The notes under the pieces are model-generated. The model searched no databases. It had not been told where the DNA came from and saw only the letters and a program-made list of their open reading frames with translations. DNA of 23,019 bases from CAZFLM01 sp964519955. GTDB lineage: Bacteria > Armatimonadota > Chthonomonadetes > Chthonomonadales > CAJBBX01. Below are positions 15,135 through 22,900 of the stretch, one piece after another. The first letter of the stretch is position 1, and each line of letters starts with the position of its first letter. The stretch covers positions 1-23,019 of the forward strand of contig CAZFLM010000090.1 of NCBI GenBank assembly GCA_964519955.1, given 5' to 3'. A program made the translations under genes and the position numbers.

Positions 15135-15989
15135 ATGTACGTTGGCATTCTGACGTCGCCGTTCGGCCAGGAGCCGCTGGAGCACGTGGCGGCTTTCGCG
15201 GGTGAGTATGGCTTCGGGGGGATGGAGGTCTCCGCGGGCATCGGCAGCAAGCATATCGACCTCACGAACTTCACGCAGGCGGATGCCGATCGCGTGAACG
15301 CGCTGCTGGAGAAGCGGGCCCTCGTCATCTCGTCGCTTGCCGCCTATCAGAACAACACGGATCCCGACCCGGAGCGGCGGGCGAAGGCCAACGATGTCGT
15401 GAAGAAGGCGATCGACGCGGCCGCGCTGCTGGGCGTGTCCGTGGTCTGCACCCTGGCCGGCCACCCGGTGCCGGGCAAGAGCAAGATGCAGACGATCGAG
15501 CAGGACTGCGCGGCTGTCTTCCCGCCGCTGGTGGAGTACGCGGCGAGCAAGGGCATCAAGATCGCCCTGGAGAACTGGTACGCGACGAACATCCAGCACC
15601 TGGGCCATTGGCAGCGCCTGTTCGAGGTGGTGCCGGCGGCCAACTTCGGCCTGAACTTCGACCCGTCGCACCTGATGTGGCAGGAGATCGACTACATCGG
15701 CGCGGTCGAGAAGTTCGCCCCGCGCATCTTCCACACCCATGCGAAGGACACGTTCGTCAAGACGGGGCTCAAAGCGTGGGTCGGCAATCAGGACGGCGGC
15801 GGCTGGTGGCGCTACGTGATCCCCGGGCTGGGCGGCGTGCGCTGGGGCGAGTACATCTCGGCACTGCGCAGCAACGGGTACGAGGGCGTGCTCTCGATCG
15901 AGCACGAGGACGGGGCTGTCGGTCGCGAAGAGGGCTTCCTGATCGGCAAGAAGTACCTCGAGCAGTTCTTCACCCCGGCGGTAATGTAG
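15135..15989 (+). CDS. Sugar phosphate isomerase/epimerase-type TIM-barrel protein (284 aa)
   Basis: This is an AP-endonuclease-2/xylose-isomerase-like barrel. The divalent-metal ligands expected of the family are visible: E146 in KIALENW, D176 and H179 in NFDPSHL, H202 in FHTHAKD and E256 in LSIEHED. There is no signal peptide, so the protein is cytoplasmic. Members of this superfamily isomerise or epimerise sugars and inosose-type compounds, and some act in 3-keto-glycoside breakdown. Specificity cannot be read from sequence. Start ATG 15135 has GAGGAG 10 nt upstream. It sits between the nucleoside hydrolase and the DUF1080 gene, which fits use on released sugars. L-rhamnose isomerase proper is much longer, so this is not an obvious RhaA despite the nearby rhamnulokinase. 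Confidence 0.9.
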   Translation: MYVGILTSPFGQEPLEHVAAFAGEYGFGGMEVSAGIGSKHIDLTNFTQADADRVNALLEKRALVISSLAAYQNNTDPDPERRAKANDVVKKAIDAAALLGVSVVCTLAGHPVPGKSKMQTIEQDCAAVFPPLVEYAASKGIKIALENWYATNIQHLGHWQRLFEVVPAANFGLNFDPSHLMWQEIDYIGAVEKFAPRIFHTHAKDTFVKTGLKAWVGNQDGGGWWRYVIPGLGGVRWGEYISALRSNGYEGVLSIEHEDGAVGREEGFLIGKKYLEQFFTPAVM

Positions 15990-16039
15990 TCTTGCACCAG
16001 CCGCGGCTCCATGCGTGACGCGCAACCGATACCAGGATG

Positions 16040-16065
16040 GCGGGCGGCCTTCACAGGCCGCCCGC
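16040..16065 (+). terminator. Perfect 11-bp hairpin between the TIM-barrel and DUF1080 genes
   Basis: GCGGGCGGCCT (16040-16050), loop TCAC, AGGCCGCCCGC (16055-16065). No T-run follows. It lies 50 nt after the isomerase stop and 32 nt before the DUF1080 start, so it may attenuate read-through or protect a processed 3' end. Confidence 0.5.
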
Positions 16066-16097
16066 GAGTCCGTCTGCACGACGGGAGGAGTGGGACC

Positions 16098-17153
16098 ATG
16101 CGACGGGTGATCGTGACGCTGGCGGCCCTGTGCCTGTGCGCCGGCGCCTTGGGGCAGGCCGGCCAGCCCAACACGTTGACGCCGAAGGAGATCGAGGCCG
16201 GCTGGATCCTGCTGTTCGACGGAGAGAGCAGCTTCGGGTGGGCCCCGGCCAGCGCCGGTTCGTGGAGCGTCGTGGATGGCGCGCTGGTGGCATCGGCAGG
16301 GAGCCCGGCGCTTCTGGTGACGACCACCGAGTTCGGGGACTGCGAGATCTCGGGTGAGGTGTGGTCCGAGAAGCCCGGTTCGGCGTCGGTGGGAGCCTGC
16401 CTCCTTGGCCAGCAGCAGGCGGACCGCGTCCGGGCGTTCGGCAAGACCGCGAAGGCTGGGGCGTGGCAGACGTTCCGCGGCACGGTAAAGGGCGCCCGCC
16501 CGGCCGTCGCGCTCGTCAGCACCGGCAAGGGCATCGCGAAGTTCCGCAACATCAGGCTCCATCCGCTCGGCGAGAAGGCGCTCTTCAACGGGAAGGACCT
16601 GACGGGCTGGGAGGTCGTGCCGGGCCACAAGTCGGTCTTCTCCGTGACGCCCGAAGGCTGGCTGAACGTGAAGGACGGGAACGGCGACCTCCAGAGCAAG
16701 GCCACGTTCGGCGACTTCGTGCTCCAGCTCGACATCATCTCGAACGGCGACCACCTGAACAGCGGCGTCTTCTTCCGCGCGAACCCCGGCGCCTTCTGGA
16801 GCGGCTACGAGAGCCAGATCCGCAACCAGTGGCAGGGCGACGATCGCACGAAGGCCGTCGACTACGGCACCGCGGGGCTGTACAATCGGCAGCCCGCGCG
16901 CAAGGTGGTCTCCAGCGACCGCGAGTGGTTCACGATGACGGTCGTGGCGCATGGCTACCACATCGCCATCTGGAACAACGGCTACCAGACCGTGGACTTC
17001 ACCGACACCCGGCCCGTGGACGAGACGAATGCGCGCAACGGCGCCCGGAAGGCGGCCGGCGTGCTGAGCCTGCAGGGGCACGATCCCACGACCGACCTGT
17101 CGTTCCGCAACATCCGGGCAGCCGAGATGCCCAAGGCGCCTGAGAAGAACTGA
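16098..17153 (+). CDS. Secreted protein with two tandem DUF1080 (3-keto-disaccharide hydrolase-type) domains (351 aa)
   Basis: The signal peptide covers residues 1-19 (MRRVIVTLAALCLCAGALG). The first domain (about 28-155) starts with EAGWILLFDGESSFGW and the second (about 160-345) with EKALFNGKDLTGWEV. Both are the 'LF(D/N)G...(L/F).GW' opening that defines DUF1080, a concanavalin/LamG-like beta-sandwich (PF06439, now named 3-keto-disaccharide hydrolase). The second copy is complete and typical (GDFVLQLD, NSGVFFRANPG, GYESQIRN, the tri-residue AGLYN, WNNGYQTVDFTD). The first is shorter and more divergent, so it may act as a binding module. Start ATG 16098 has GGAGGAG 7 nt upstream. Hydrolysis of oxidised disaccharides or glycan binding outside the cytoplasm is likely but not proven. 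It is flanked by the TIM-barrel gene and rhamnulokinase. Confidence 0.9.
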   Translation: MRRVIVTLAALCLCAGALGQAGQPNTLTPKEIEAGWILLFDGESSFGWAPASAGSWSVVDGALVASAGSPALLVTTTEFGDCEISGEVWSEKPGSASVGACLLGQQQADRVRAFGKTAKAGAWQTFRGTVKGARPAVALVSTGKGIAKFRNIRLHPLGEKALFNGKDLTGWEVVPGHKSVFSVTPEGWLNVKDGNGDLQSKATFGDFVLQLDIISNGDHLNSGVFFRANPGAFWSGYESQIRNQWQGDDRTKAVDYGTAGLYNRQPARKVVSSDREWFTMTVVAHGYHIAIWNNGYQTVDFTDTRPVDETNARNGARKAAGVLSLQGHDPTTDLSFRNIRAAEMPKAPEKN

Positions 17154-17211
17154 CCATCACCCATCACGACCCTCGGCAGCCGGCAGGCGCGCGAGATGGA
17201 CGGCCCGGCAC

Positions 17212-17237
17212 GGACGGGCAGGGACGCCCATCCCACC
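17212..17237 (+). repeat. Short interspersed hairpin repeat, copy 2
   Basis: GGACGGGC, loop AGGGAC, then GCCCATCCCACC. It matches copy 1 at 15049-15074 in 24 of 26 positions; only two loop bases differ. It lies 58 nt after the DUF1080 stop and 73 nt before the rhamnulokinase start. Confidence 0.6.
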
Positions 17238-17310
17238 GCAGCCAGGTGCGCAGCGGGCCTAACGGCGACGCTGACCGCCAGTGGGTCGATCGTACCGGCG
17301 GAGAGAGACC

Positions 17311-18789
17311 ATGTCTGAGACTGCACGCTATCTGACCTTCGACCTCGGCGCCGAGAGCGGCCGGGCCGTTCTCGGCAGCATCGCCGACGGCAAGCTGACG
17401 CTGGAGGACATCCACCGCTTCGCGAACGAGCCGCAGCGCATCCTGGGCCGCTTCTACTGGGACACGGTGCGCCTGTTCGCGGACATCAAGACGGGCCTCG
17501 CCATGTGCGCCCGCAACCACACCGCCAGCCTCGACGGAATCGGCGTGGACACGTGGGGCGTGGACTTCGGCCTGCTCGACGAGCGCGACGAGCTGCTCGG
17601 CATGCCGTACCATTATCGCGACCACCGCACCGATGGGGTGATGGAGCGCGTGTTCGAGATCGTGCCGCGCGACGAGGTGTACCAGTCCACCGGCATCCAG
17701 TTCATGCAGCTCAACACGCTCTATCAGCTCATGGCGATGCGGCTGGCCAACTCCCCGCACCTGCAGAGCGCCCGCTCCTTCCTGATGATGCCGGACCTCC
17801 TGAACTTCTGGCTCACCGGGCGCAAGGCGGTCGAGTTCTCCATCGCCACGACTTCGCAGTGCTACGACCCGGTGGCGGGCGACTGGGCGCGGCCGATGCT
17901 GGAGAAGCTGGGCATCCCCACCCACTTCCTGGGCGAGATCGTGCAGCCCTGCACCAAGCTCGGCCCGCTGCACCCCGACCTGGCGAAGGAGACCGGGGCG
18001 TCCGGCATCGTCATCGAGCCCGCGACGCACGATACCGGTTCGGCGGTGGCGGCGGTGCCGGCGCAGGGCGAGGGGGGCTGGGCGTACATTAGCTGCGGCA
18101 CCTGGTCGCTGGTTGGCGTCGAGGAGCCGAAGCCGGTCATCAGCGCGAAGACGCTGGAGTACAACCTGACCAACGAGGGCGGCATCGGCAACACGTTCCG
18201 CCTGCTCCGCAACGTGATGGGCCTCTGGCTGCTGCAGCAGTGCCGCCGGGCCTGGGAGCGCCGCGGCCATACGTACACCTACGACCAGTTGGCCAAGGCC
18301 GCGGCCGAGGCGAAGCCCTTCGCGACGCTTCTCGACCCGGACGACCTGCTCTTCCTGAACCCGACCGACATGCTGGAGGCCATCGGCGAGTACTGCGCCA
18401 AGACAGGCCAGCCCGCCCCGGCCGATATGCCCGCCACGGTCCGCTGCATCGTGGAGAGCCTCGCGCTGAAATACCGCTGGGTCATCGAGCGGATCGAGAG
18501 CGTCACGGGTCGGAAGATCGAGACCGTGCACATCATCGGCGGCGGATGCCGCAACCGGTTGCTCTGCCAGGCCACCTCGGACGCCACGGGCTGCCGCGTG
18601 CTGGCCGGCCCGGTCGAGGCGACGGCGCTGGGCAACGTGATCGCGCAGGCGATGGCGACGGGCGTGGTCGGCTCGCTGGCGGAGGGCCGCGCGCTCATCT
18701 CGCGCTCGTTCCCGCTCGAGGAGTACCAGCCCGGCGACCGCTCGGCCTGGGACGCCGCCTACGCGAAGCTGAACAACCTGCTGGTGTAG
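17311..18789 (+). CDS. rhaB: L-rhamnulokinase (492 aa)
   Basis: This FGGY-family kinase phosphorylates L-rhamnulose to L-rhamnulose-1-phosphate with ATP in the cytosol. Rhamnulokinase features include the N-terminal phosphate loop FDLGAESGRAV (10-20), GVDTWGVDFGLLD (78-90), the substrate segment STGIQFMQLNTLYQL (126-140), and catalytic base D241 in ATHDTGSAVAAVP. ATP-site elements are YISCGTWSLVGVE (259-271) and IIGGGCRNRLLCQATSDATG (408-427). The length is normal. Start ATG 17311 has GGAGAGAG just upstream. No rhaA, rhaD or rhamnose transporter is in the window; the neighbouring TIM-barrel protein might supply an isomerase step, which is inference. The RAYT/REP element begins 57 bp after the stop. 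Confidence 0.95.
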   Translation: MSETARYLTFDLGAESGRAVLGSIADGKLTLEDIHRFANEPQRILGRFYWDTVRLFADIKTGLAMCARNHTASLDGIGVDTWGVDFGLLDERDELLGMPYHYRDHRTDGVMERVFEIVPRDEVYQSTGIQFMQLNTLYQLMAMRLANSPHLQSARSFLMMPDLLNFWLTGRKAVEFSIATTSQCYDPVAGDWARPMLEKLGIPTHFLGEIVQPCTKLGPLHPDLAKETGASGIVIEPATHDTGSAVAAVPAQGEGGWAYISCGTWSLVGVEEPKPVISAKTLEYNLTNEGGIGNTFRLLRNVMGLWLLQQCRRAWERRGHTYTYDQLAKAAAEAKPFATLLDPDDLLFLNPTDMLEAIGEYCAKTGQPAPADMPATVRCIVESLALKYRWVIERIESVTGRKIETVHIIGGGCRNRLLCQATSDATGCRVLAGPVEATALGNVIAQAMATGVVGSLAEGRALISRSFPLEEYQPGDRSAWDAAYAKLNNLLV

Positions 18790-18845
18790 GACGGCTCGGG
18801 GGCTGGGTGTTGGGGGCTGGCTGCCGCTGGGTTGTGCATGGCGAT

Positions 18846-18918
18846 GGGAAGGGTTAAGCAATCGCGACGCAGGTTCAGCGGCAAGGTAGTCTGGCAACGC
18901 GGTTGCTTAACCCCTACG
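18846..18918 (-). repeat. REP-like repeat A, left copy
   Basis: The stem arms GGGTTAAGCAA (18851-18861) and TTGCTTAACCC (18903-18913) are perfect, and pairing can extend five bases inward with one G-T. On the minus strand the hairpin is preceded by C-GTAG-G (CTAC at 18914-18917). It differs from the right copy at only five positions, including two in the inner right arm. Confidence 0.85.
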
Positions 18919-18943
18919 GTGGCGGGCCGGCCCGGTGCGTTGC
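18918..18943 (+). repeat. GC-rich 26-bp repeat C, copy 1
   Basis: Identical 26-mer (starts GGTGGCGGGCC, ends GGTGCGTTGC) also at 19037-19062 and 19743-19768. It has an internal GGGCCGGCCC palindrome. It always sits beside an A or B hairpin. Confidence 0.8.
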
Positions 18944-18958
18944 CGTGCGCCCGTCATG

Positions 18959-19026
18959 CGTAGGGGCAGAGCATTCGCGTTGCATCGCTGTATATCGCAG
19001 GCGCGTTCGTCGCGAATGCTGTGCCC
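18959..19026 (+). repeat. REP-like repeat B, left copy
   Basis: A GTAG foot (18960-18963) is followed by the stem GGGCAGAGCATTCGCG (18964-18979) pairing with CGCGAATGCTGTGCCC (19011-19026), 15 of 16 paired. The loop holds TTGCATCGCTGTATATCG. The second copy is at 19665-19732. Confidence 0.85.
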
Positions 19027-19036
19027 TGCCGTTGGC

Positions 19037-19062
19037 GGTGGCGGGCCGGCCCGGTGCGTTGC
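19037..19062 (+). repeat. GC-rich 26-bp repeat C, copy 2
   Basis: Second identical copy, directly after B left. The following stretch to 19091 also recurs after the third copy (to 19792), so B plus C form a direct repeat of about 130 bp on both sides of the gene, with a small length difference. Confidence 0.8.
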
Positions 19063-19125
19063 GTTGCGGTGCCCTGCCGTTGGCGGTGCCGCGACCAACG
19101 GGGCGTCCCGGACATCGATCAGCAT

Positions 19126-19131
19126 GGGAGG
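19126..19131 (+). promoter_or_regulatory. Shine-Dalgarno deciding the RAYT start
   Basis: GGGAGG lies 10 nt before ATG 19142. An in-frame ATG at 19124 overlaps this site and has no SD of its own, so 19142 is preferred. Confidence 0.6.
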
Positions 19132-19141
19132 TGTTGCCGAG

Positions 19142-19669
19142 ATGCGATACGATCCCGAGTTGCACCATCGACGCTCGTTGCGGCTGCGCGGACACGACTA
19201 CGCAGAGGCCGGTGCGTACCTCGTGACGATCTGCACGCACGGGCGTGTTACCTGGTTAGCTGACATCGATGCTGATGGAACGCATCCCACCGCGTTCGGT
19301 ACGGTGGTCGAGGCGTGCTGGCGGGACGTACCGCGCCATTTGGAGGGCGTGGGGTTGGATACGTTCGTGATCATGCCAGACCACCTGCACGGTATCATTG
19401 TCCTCCCGCAACGCCGAGGGGACACCGCCACGGGGCATGCGACCTGGCAGGGATCTGCTCCCGGCTCGCTGTCCGCCATCCTGCAGAACCTCAAGGCTGT
19501 TTCGACCCGTCGGCTTCGGGCGGCCGGGTTCGAACTGTCGGAAGGCGTCTGGCAGCGCGGGTTCCACGACCGTATCCTGCCGGACGAGGCGGAGCTTGCC
19601 GGGGCGCGCGCCTACATCGATGGCAACCCCGCGCGCTGGTGGGCAGAGCACGGTGGCGACCAACCGTAG
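19142..19669 (+). CDS. REP-associated tyrosine transposase (RAYT, IS200-like Y1/HUH family), 175 aa
   Basis: This is a single-strand DNA endonuclease of the Y1 transposase family (COG1943). Motifs: the RSLRLRGHDYAEAGAYLVTI opening, ICTHGR, the HUH motif in FVIMPDHLHGIIV (His-Leu-His), and the C-terminal VWQRGFHDRIL...ARAYIDGNPARWW block typical of RAYTs. In that block many relatives carry Tyr one or two residues after the QR(G/N) step where this protein has Phe-His, so the catalytic tyrosine needs alignment to place. The length matches RAYTs and no disabling mutation is seen. The TAG stop (19667-19669) is part of the GTAG foot of repeat B. RAYTs are known to act on REP hairpins and to be domesticated, single-copy genes; mobility here is not shown. 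No passenger or second transposase ORF is present. Confidence 0.9.
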   Translation: MRYDPELHHRRSLRLRGHDYAEAGAYLVTICTHGRVTWLADIDADGTHPTAFGTVVEACWRDVPRHLEGVGLDTFVIMPDHLHGIIVLPQRRGDTATGHATWQGSAPGSLSAILQNLKAVSTRRLRAAGFELSEGVWQRGFHDRILPDEAELAGARAYIDGNPARWWAEHGGDQP

Positions 19670-19732
19670 GGGCAGAGCATTCGCGTTGCATCGCTGTATA
19701 TCGGTGACGCGCCTGTCGCGAATGCTGTGCCC
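19665..19732 (+). repeat. REP-like repeat B, right copy, overlapping the RAYT stop codon
   Basis: The GTAG foot lies at 19666-19669, arms at 19670-19685 and 19717-19732. It is the same length as the left copy (68 bp), with changes confined to the loop. The last codon and stop of the transposase lie inside it. Confidence 0.85.
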
Positions 19733-19742
19733 TTCCGTTGGC

Positions 19743-19768
19743 GGTGGCGGGCCGGCCCGGTGCGTTGC
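19743..19768 (+). repeat. GC-rich 26-bp repeat C, copy 3
   Basis: Third identical copy, directly following B right, as on the left side. Confidence 0.8.
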
Positions 19769-19819
19769 CGTGCCCTGCCGTTGGCGGTGCCGGAGGCCGG
19801 CCCGGTGCCGGGTGCCTGG

Positions 19820-19892
19820 GGGAAGGGTTAAGCAATCGCGACGCACGTTCTGCGGCGAGGTAGTCTGGCAACACGATTGCTTAACCCCTACG
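19820..19892 (-). repeat. REP-like repeat A, right copy
   Basis: Arms GGGTTAAGCAATCG (19825-19838) and CGATTGCTTAACCC (19874-19887), a perfect 14-bp stem. The foot is GTAG on the minus strand (CTAC 19888-19891). It lies 38 nt upstream of the glycosidase start, so it could affect that gene's leader. Confidence 0.85.
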
Positions 19893-19929
19893 TCTGTCTG
19901 GCCGACCGTCTGTCCTCGGAGATACGTCC

Positions 19930-22900
19930 ATGATCGCTCTCGCCTCGCTCTTCCTCTCTGTCTCGCTCCTCTCGTTCGCCCCGCGACAGGCGCTCGTGTC
20001 CGACTTTGAGGGCGGGCTGGGCGGGTGGCACACGAACGACGGGCCGTACTGGGAGCACAAGACGCCGCAGCCGACGCTGGTGTCCATCGCTGCGGTGGGT
20101 GAGGCGCATGGGGGCGGGAAGTGCCTGGAGATCCGCTTCCACGCGGGCGCCGGATGGGCCAACGCGTACCTGGACGCGGATCCTGGGCTGGAGCGGTGGG
20201 TCGAGGCGCGGCCGGACGAGCTTTCGTTCTGGGTGCGCGGCGACGGCTCGCAGAAGCAGGTGCGCGTTGGGCTGCAGGCGTGGGACGACGACCTGCTGAC
20301 GCCGCTGATGTTCGAGGCGCCCGTTTTGCTGGCGGACAAGGCGTGGCACGAGGTCGTCATCCCGTTCGAGAAGCTGGAGGCGAGCGTGCCCGGGAAGCGC
20401 TTCCGGGTGCCGTCGGCCATCACGTTCCAGGTGAACGGATCCGGCGAGATCGGGCCCTGCACCGTGTGGATCGACGATGTGGCGATGCGCGACGCGCGCG
20501 GAGGCGGGGCGCGGTATGCCGTCGGGCCGCTGGACGACAAGATCGCCCGGATGAAGCCGGCCGGTGAGCTGCCGCGCCTGGGCAACTGGACGTACCCGGG
20601 CCGCGAGCCGGGCGCGCTGGAGCGGTGTCTGAAGCTGGGCATCGGGTTCTCTTCGAACAGCGATTCGCGGCTCCAGCAGCAGCGCGTGTTCCTCGGCGGC
20701 ATCGCGACGAACCACAACCCGGGGCGCCCGAGCGGAGCGGAGATCACGGCGGGGCTGGGCCTCGGGCCGGAGGACATGGACCAGGACGCCGAGGGGCACC
20801 GGACGGGCGAGGGGGTCGAGAGCGCTGTGTTCCACCCGGCCGTGGCGCAGCGCTTCTACGACTACGTGGCGGAGAAGGTGCGCTCGCGGAAGGACGCGCC
20901 CTGGGTCGCCTCGTTCATGCTCTCCTCGCCCATCAGCATGTACGGCGAGGCGCACTACGCGGCATCGACCACCGGGCAGTACGCCGTGTTCAGCCGCCCG
21001 GCCAAGGAGAGCTTCCGCAACTGGCTGAAGCGGGCCTACCACGACGACCTGGCGGCTCTGTCGCGCGCGTGGGGCGAGACGGTCGAGGACTGGGCCGCCA
21101 TCGTGCCGCCGAAGGGCCCCACGCCCGGGCCTGGCGGCATCGACACGCGGACGTGCTGGTCGGACTTCATGCACTGGTACAACTGGTGGCTGGACGAGGT
21201 GACCTGGGGGAGCCTCAAAGCCGCGCGCGCCGAGACCCCCAAGCCACTCGCGACGATGCTCGGTGGGCCGAAGGTGGGGCCGGGGCAGGGCATCTCGCTG
21301 GGCAACATCGGGCCGAACGTGCGCATGCTTGGCCGCGTGAAGCCTGCGTTCTTCAGCGATACGGACAGCCAGACGCTCTTCTCGTGCCGATACACGCGGG
21401 CGGCCTGCTCGCAGTACGGCGTCGAGCTGATGCTGGAGCACGTCGGCCCGCCGACGCTGGAGGTGTTTCACCAGTACAACATGCTGCTCAACGTCCTCGC
21501 CTGCGGGGCGGACCACGCGCACCTCGCCACGACCGGCCAGTTGTTCGACCCGAAGCACTGGTTCTACCACGTGTGGGACGGCCTGACGCCCGTCGTCACG
21601 CGCTACCGGACCGGCTACGTGCGCTCGGACGCGGTGTGGTTCCACTCCTACGTCACCTCGTGGTTCCGCCCGAGCCGCGACAACCTCGACGGCATCCTGC
21701 TCTACGACCGCACCAACAGCCTGTGGCACCCGTGGCAGGGCACCGATCACGTCGCGCCGTCGTGGGGCCGTGCGCTGAACTCGCCGGACGTGGTCGACGA
21801 CGCGATGGTCGAGGACGGCGCGCTGCGGGGCCGCAAGCTGATGGTGATCCCGAACTGCTCGGTCACCGTCACCTCGCGCAAGGCGGTGGACGCGATCCGC
21901 AAGTGGGTGACTGAGGGTGGCACGCTGGTCGGCTTCGGCGAGGGGTGCCTGGCCTACACCCTGGAGGCGGATCGCTCGCTGCGGCCGACGCCCGGGCTGG
22001 CGGGCCTCATTCCGGCGGTGGCGCTGGCGTCGGCGAAGGCGGGGACGCGCAAGGTCGAGCGGAAGGTGGGCAAAGGGCGTGTGGTGTTGTACCTGGGTTC
22101 GCCCGATCCCCGTAACCCGGCCGGCCTCGCGTTCGCCGGGAAGGCGATGGGGCTGCTGCGGGGCGAGGCCGACCGCGCCGGCGTGCGGCGCCTGGTGCGC
22201 ACCGATGCCGGCGCCGACGTCAACGCCATGTACGCCGGGCGCGACGTGAAGTCCGGGCGGCACATGGTTGTAGTCGATCTGGCGCGCTACGTGGCGAATG
22301 GTCTGCAGGACGCCATCTTCTGGACGGACCGGACCATCAACCTGACGTTCGACCCCTCGCTGCATGGCCCGGCCGACCTCGTAGTGGTGACCGACGCGTT
22401 TGAGAGCTGCACCGGCGGCCAGGGGGAGTACGATCCGGTGGCCCACACGCTGATCGTGCACTTCACCCTGCCAGGGAAGCTCTCGCTGAAGTTCGGCAAG
22501 GCGCGCAGTGGGCTGGAGTTGGCGAAGCACACGCTGCTGCTGTGGCACGGGAACGAGCTGTGGCTGCAGCCGAGCGGCGGCTTCAGCGTGAACCAGACGC
22601 AGGAGTCGGTGACCGTCGGCGCGGACGGCTCGCTCACGCCTGCCTCCGCGACGATGCCCTGGCTCATCCACGGCGCCATGCACCGGCCCAAGTTCGGACG
22701 CGGTCCCACGTTCCGGCTGGCGCTCTCGAAGCCCGGCGAGGTGATCGTCCACCTGAACTCGGTCGCCGGCAAGGAGGCGTCGTCGATCGTCGCGTGGGTG
22801 GACGGCAAGGAGGTGCTGCGGCGCGCCCTGCCGGACAAGGACGGCTCGCAGAACCCCTTCAGCAACGAGTACAACGAGGACTTCGCCATCCCCGTGCCCG

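Larger units (their letters stand above)
18846..19892 (+). mobile_element. RAYT transposase gene with flanking REP-like hairpin repeats (composite)
   Basis: The 1047-bp block between rhamnulokinase and the glycosidase holds one Y1/HUH transposase gene and, on each side, copies of the same repeats. The order is A - C - B - C - gene - B - C - A. A copies are 73-bp direct repeats with 68 of 73 identical positions. B copies are 68 bp each. C is a 26-bp GC-rich motif present three times. Both A and B form hairpins with GTAG at the foot, the feature known from REPs recognised by RAYT proteins. No IS-type terminal inverted repeats or target-site duplication are evident, as expected for a domesticated RAYT. 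Boundaries are set by the outer A copies. Confidence 0.85.

Noticed and set aside
15135..15989. L-rhamnose isomerase (rhaA) for the TIM-barrel gene
   Set aside because: It is too short at 284 aa and has the sugar-phosphate isomerase/epimerase metal pattern; RhaA is about 420 aa.
13950..17081. 1043-aa minus-strand open frame
   Set aside because: Antisense across three well-recognised plus-strand genes and their spacers, with Arg/His/Val/Asp-rich composition. No motif supports it.
18846..19892. Possible CRISPR array from the clustered repeats
   Set aside because: Repeats are few, of three unrelated kinds, hairpin-forming and not regularly spaced, and no cas genes are near. The transposase explains them better as REPs.
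18846..19892. Conventional insertion sequence bounded by the A repeats
   Set aside because: The A copies are direct, not inverted, and hairpin-forming; no target-site duplication is visible. A RAYT with REP elements fits better.
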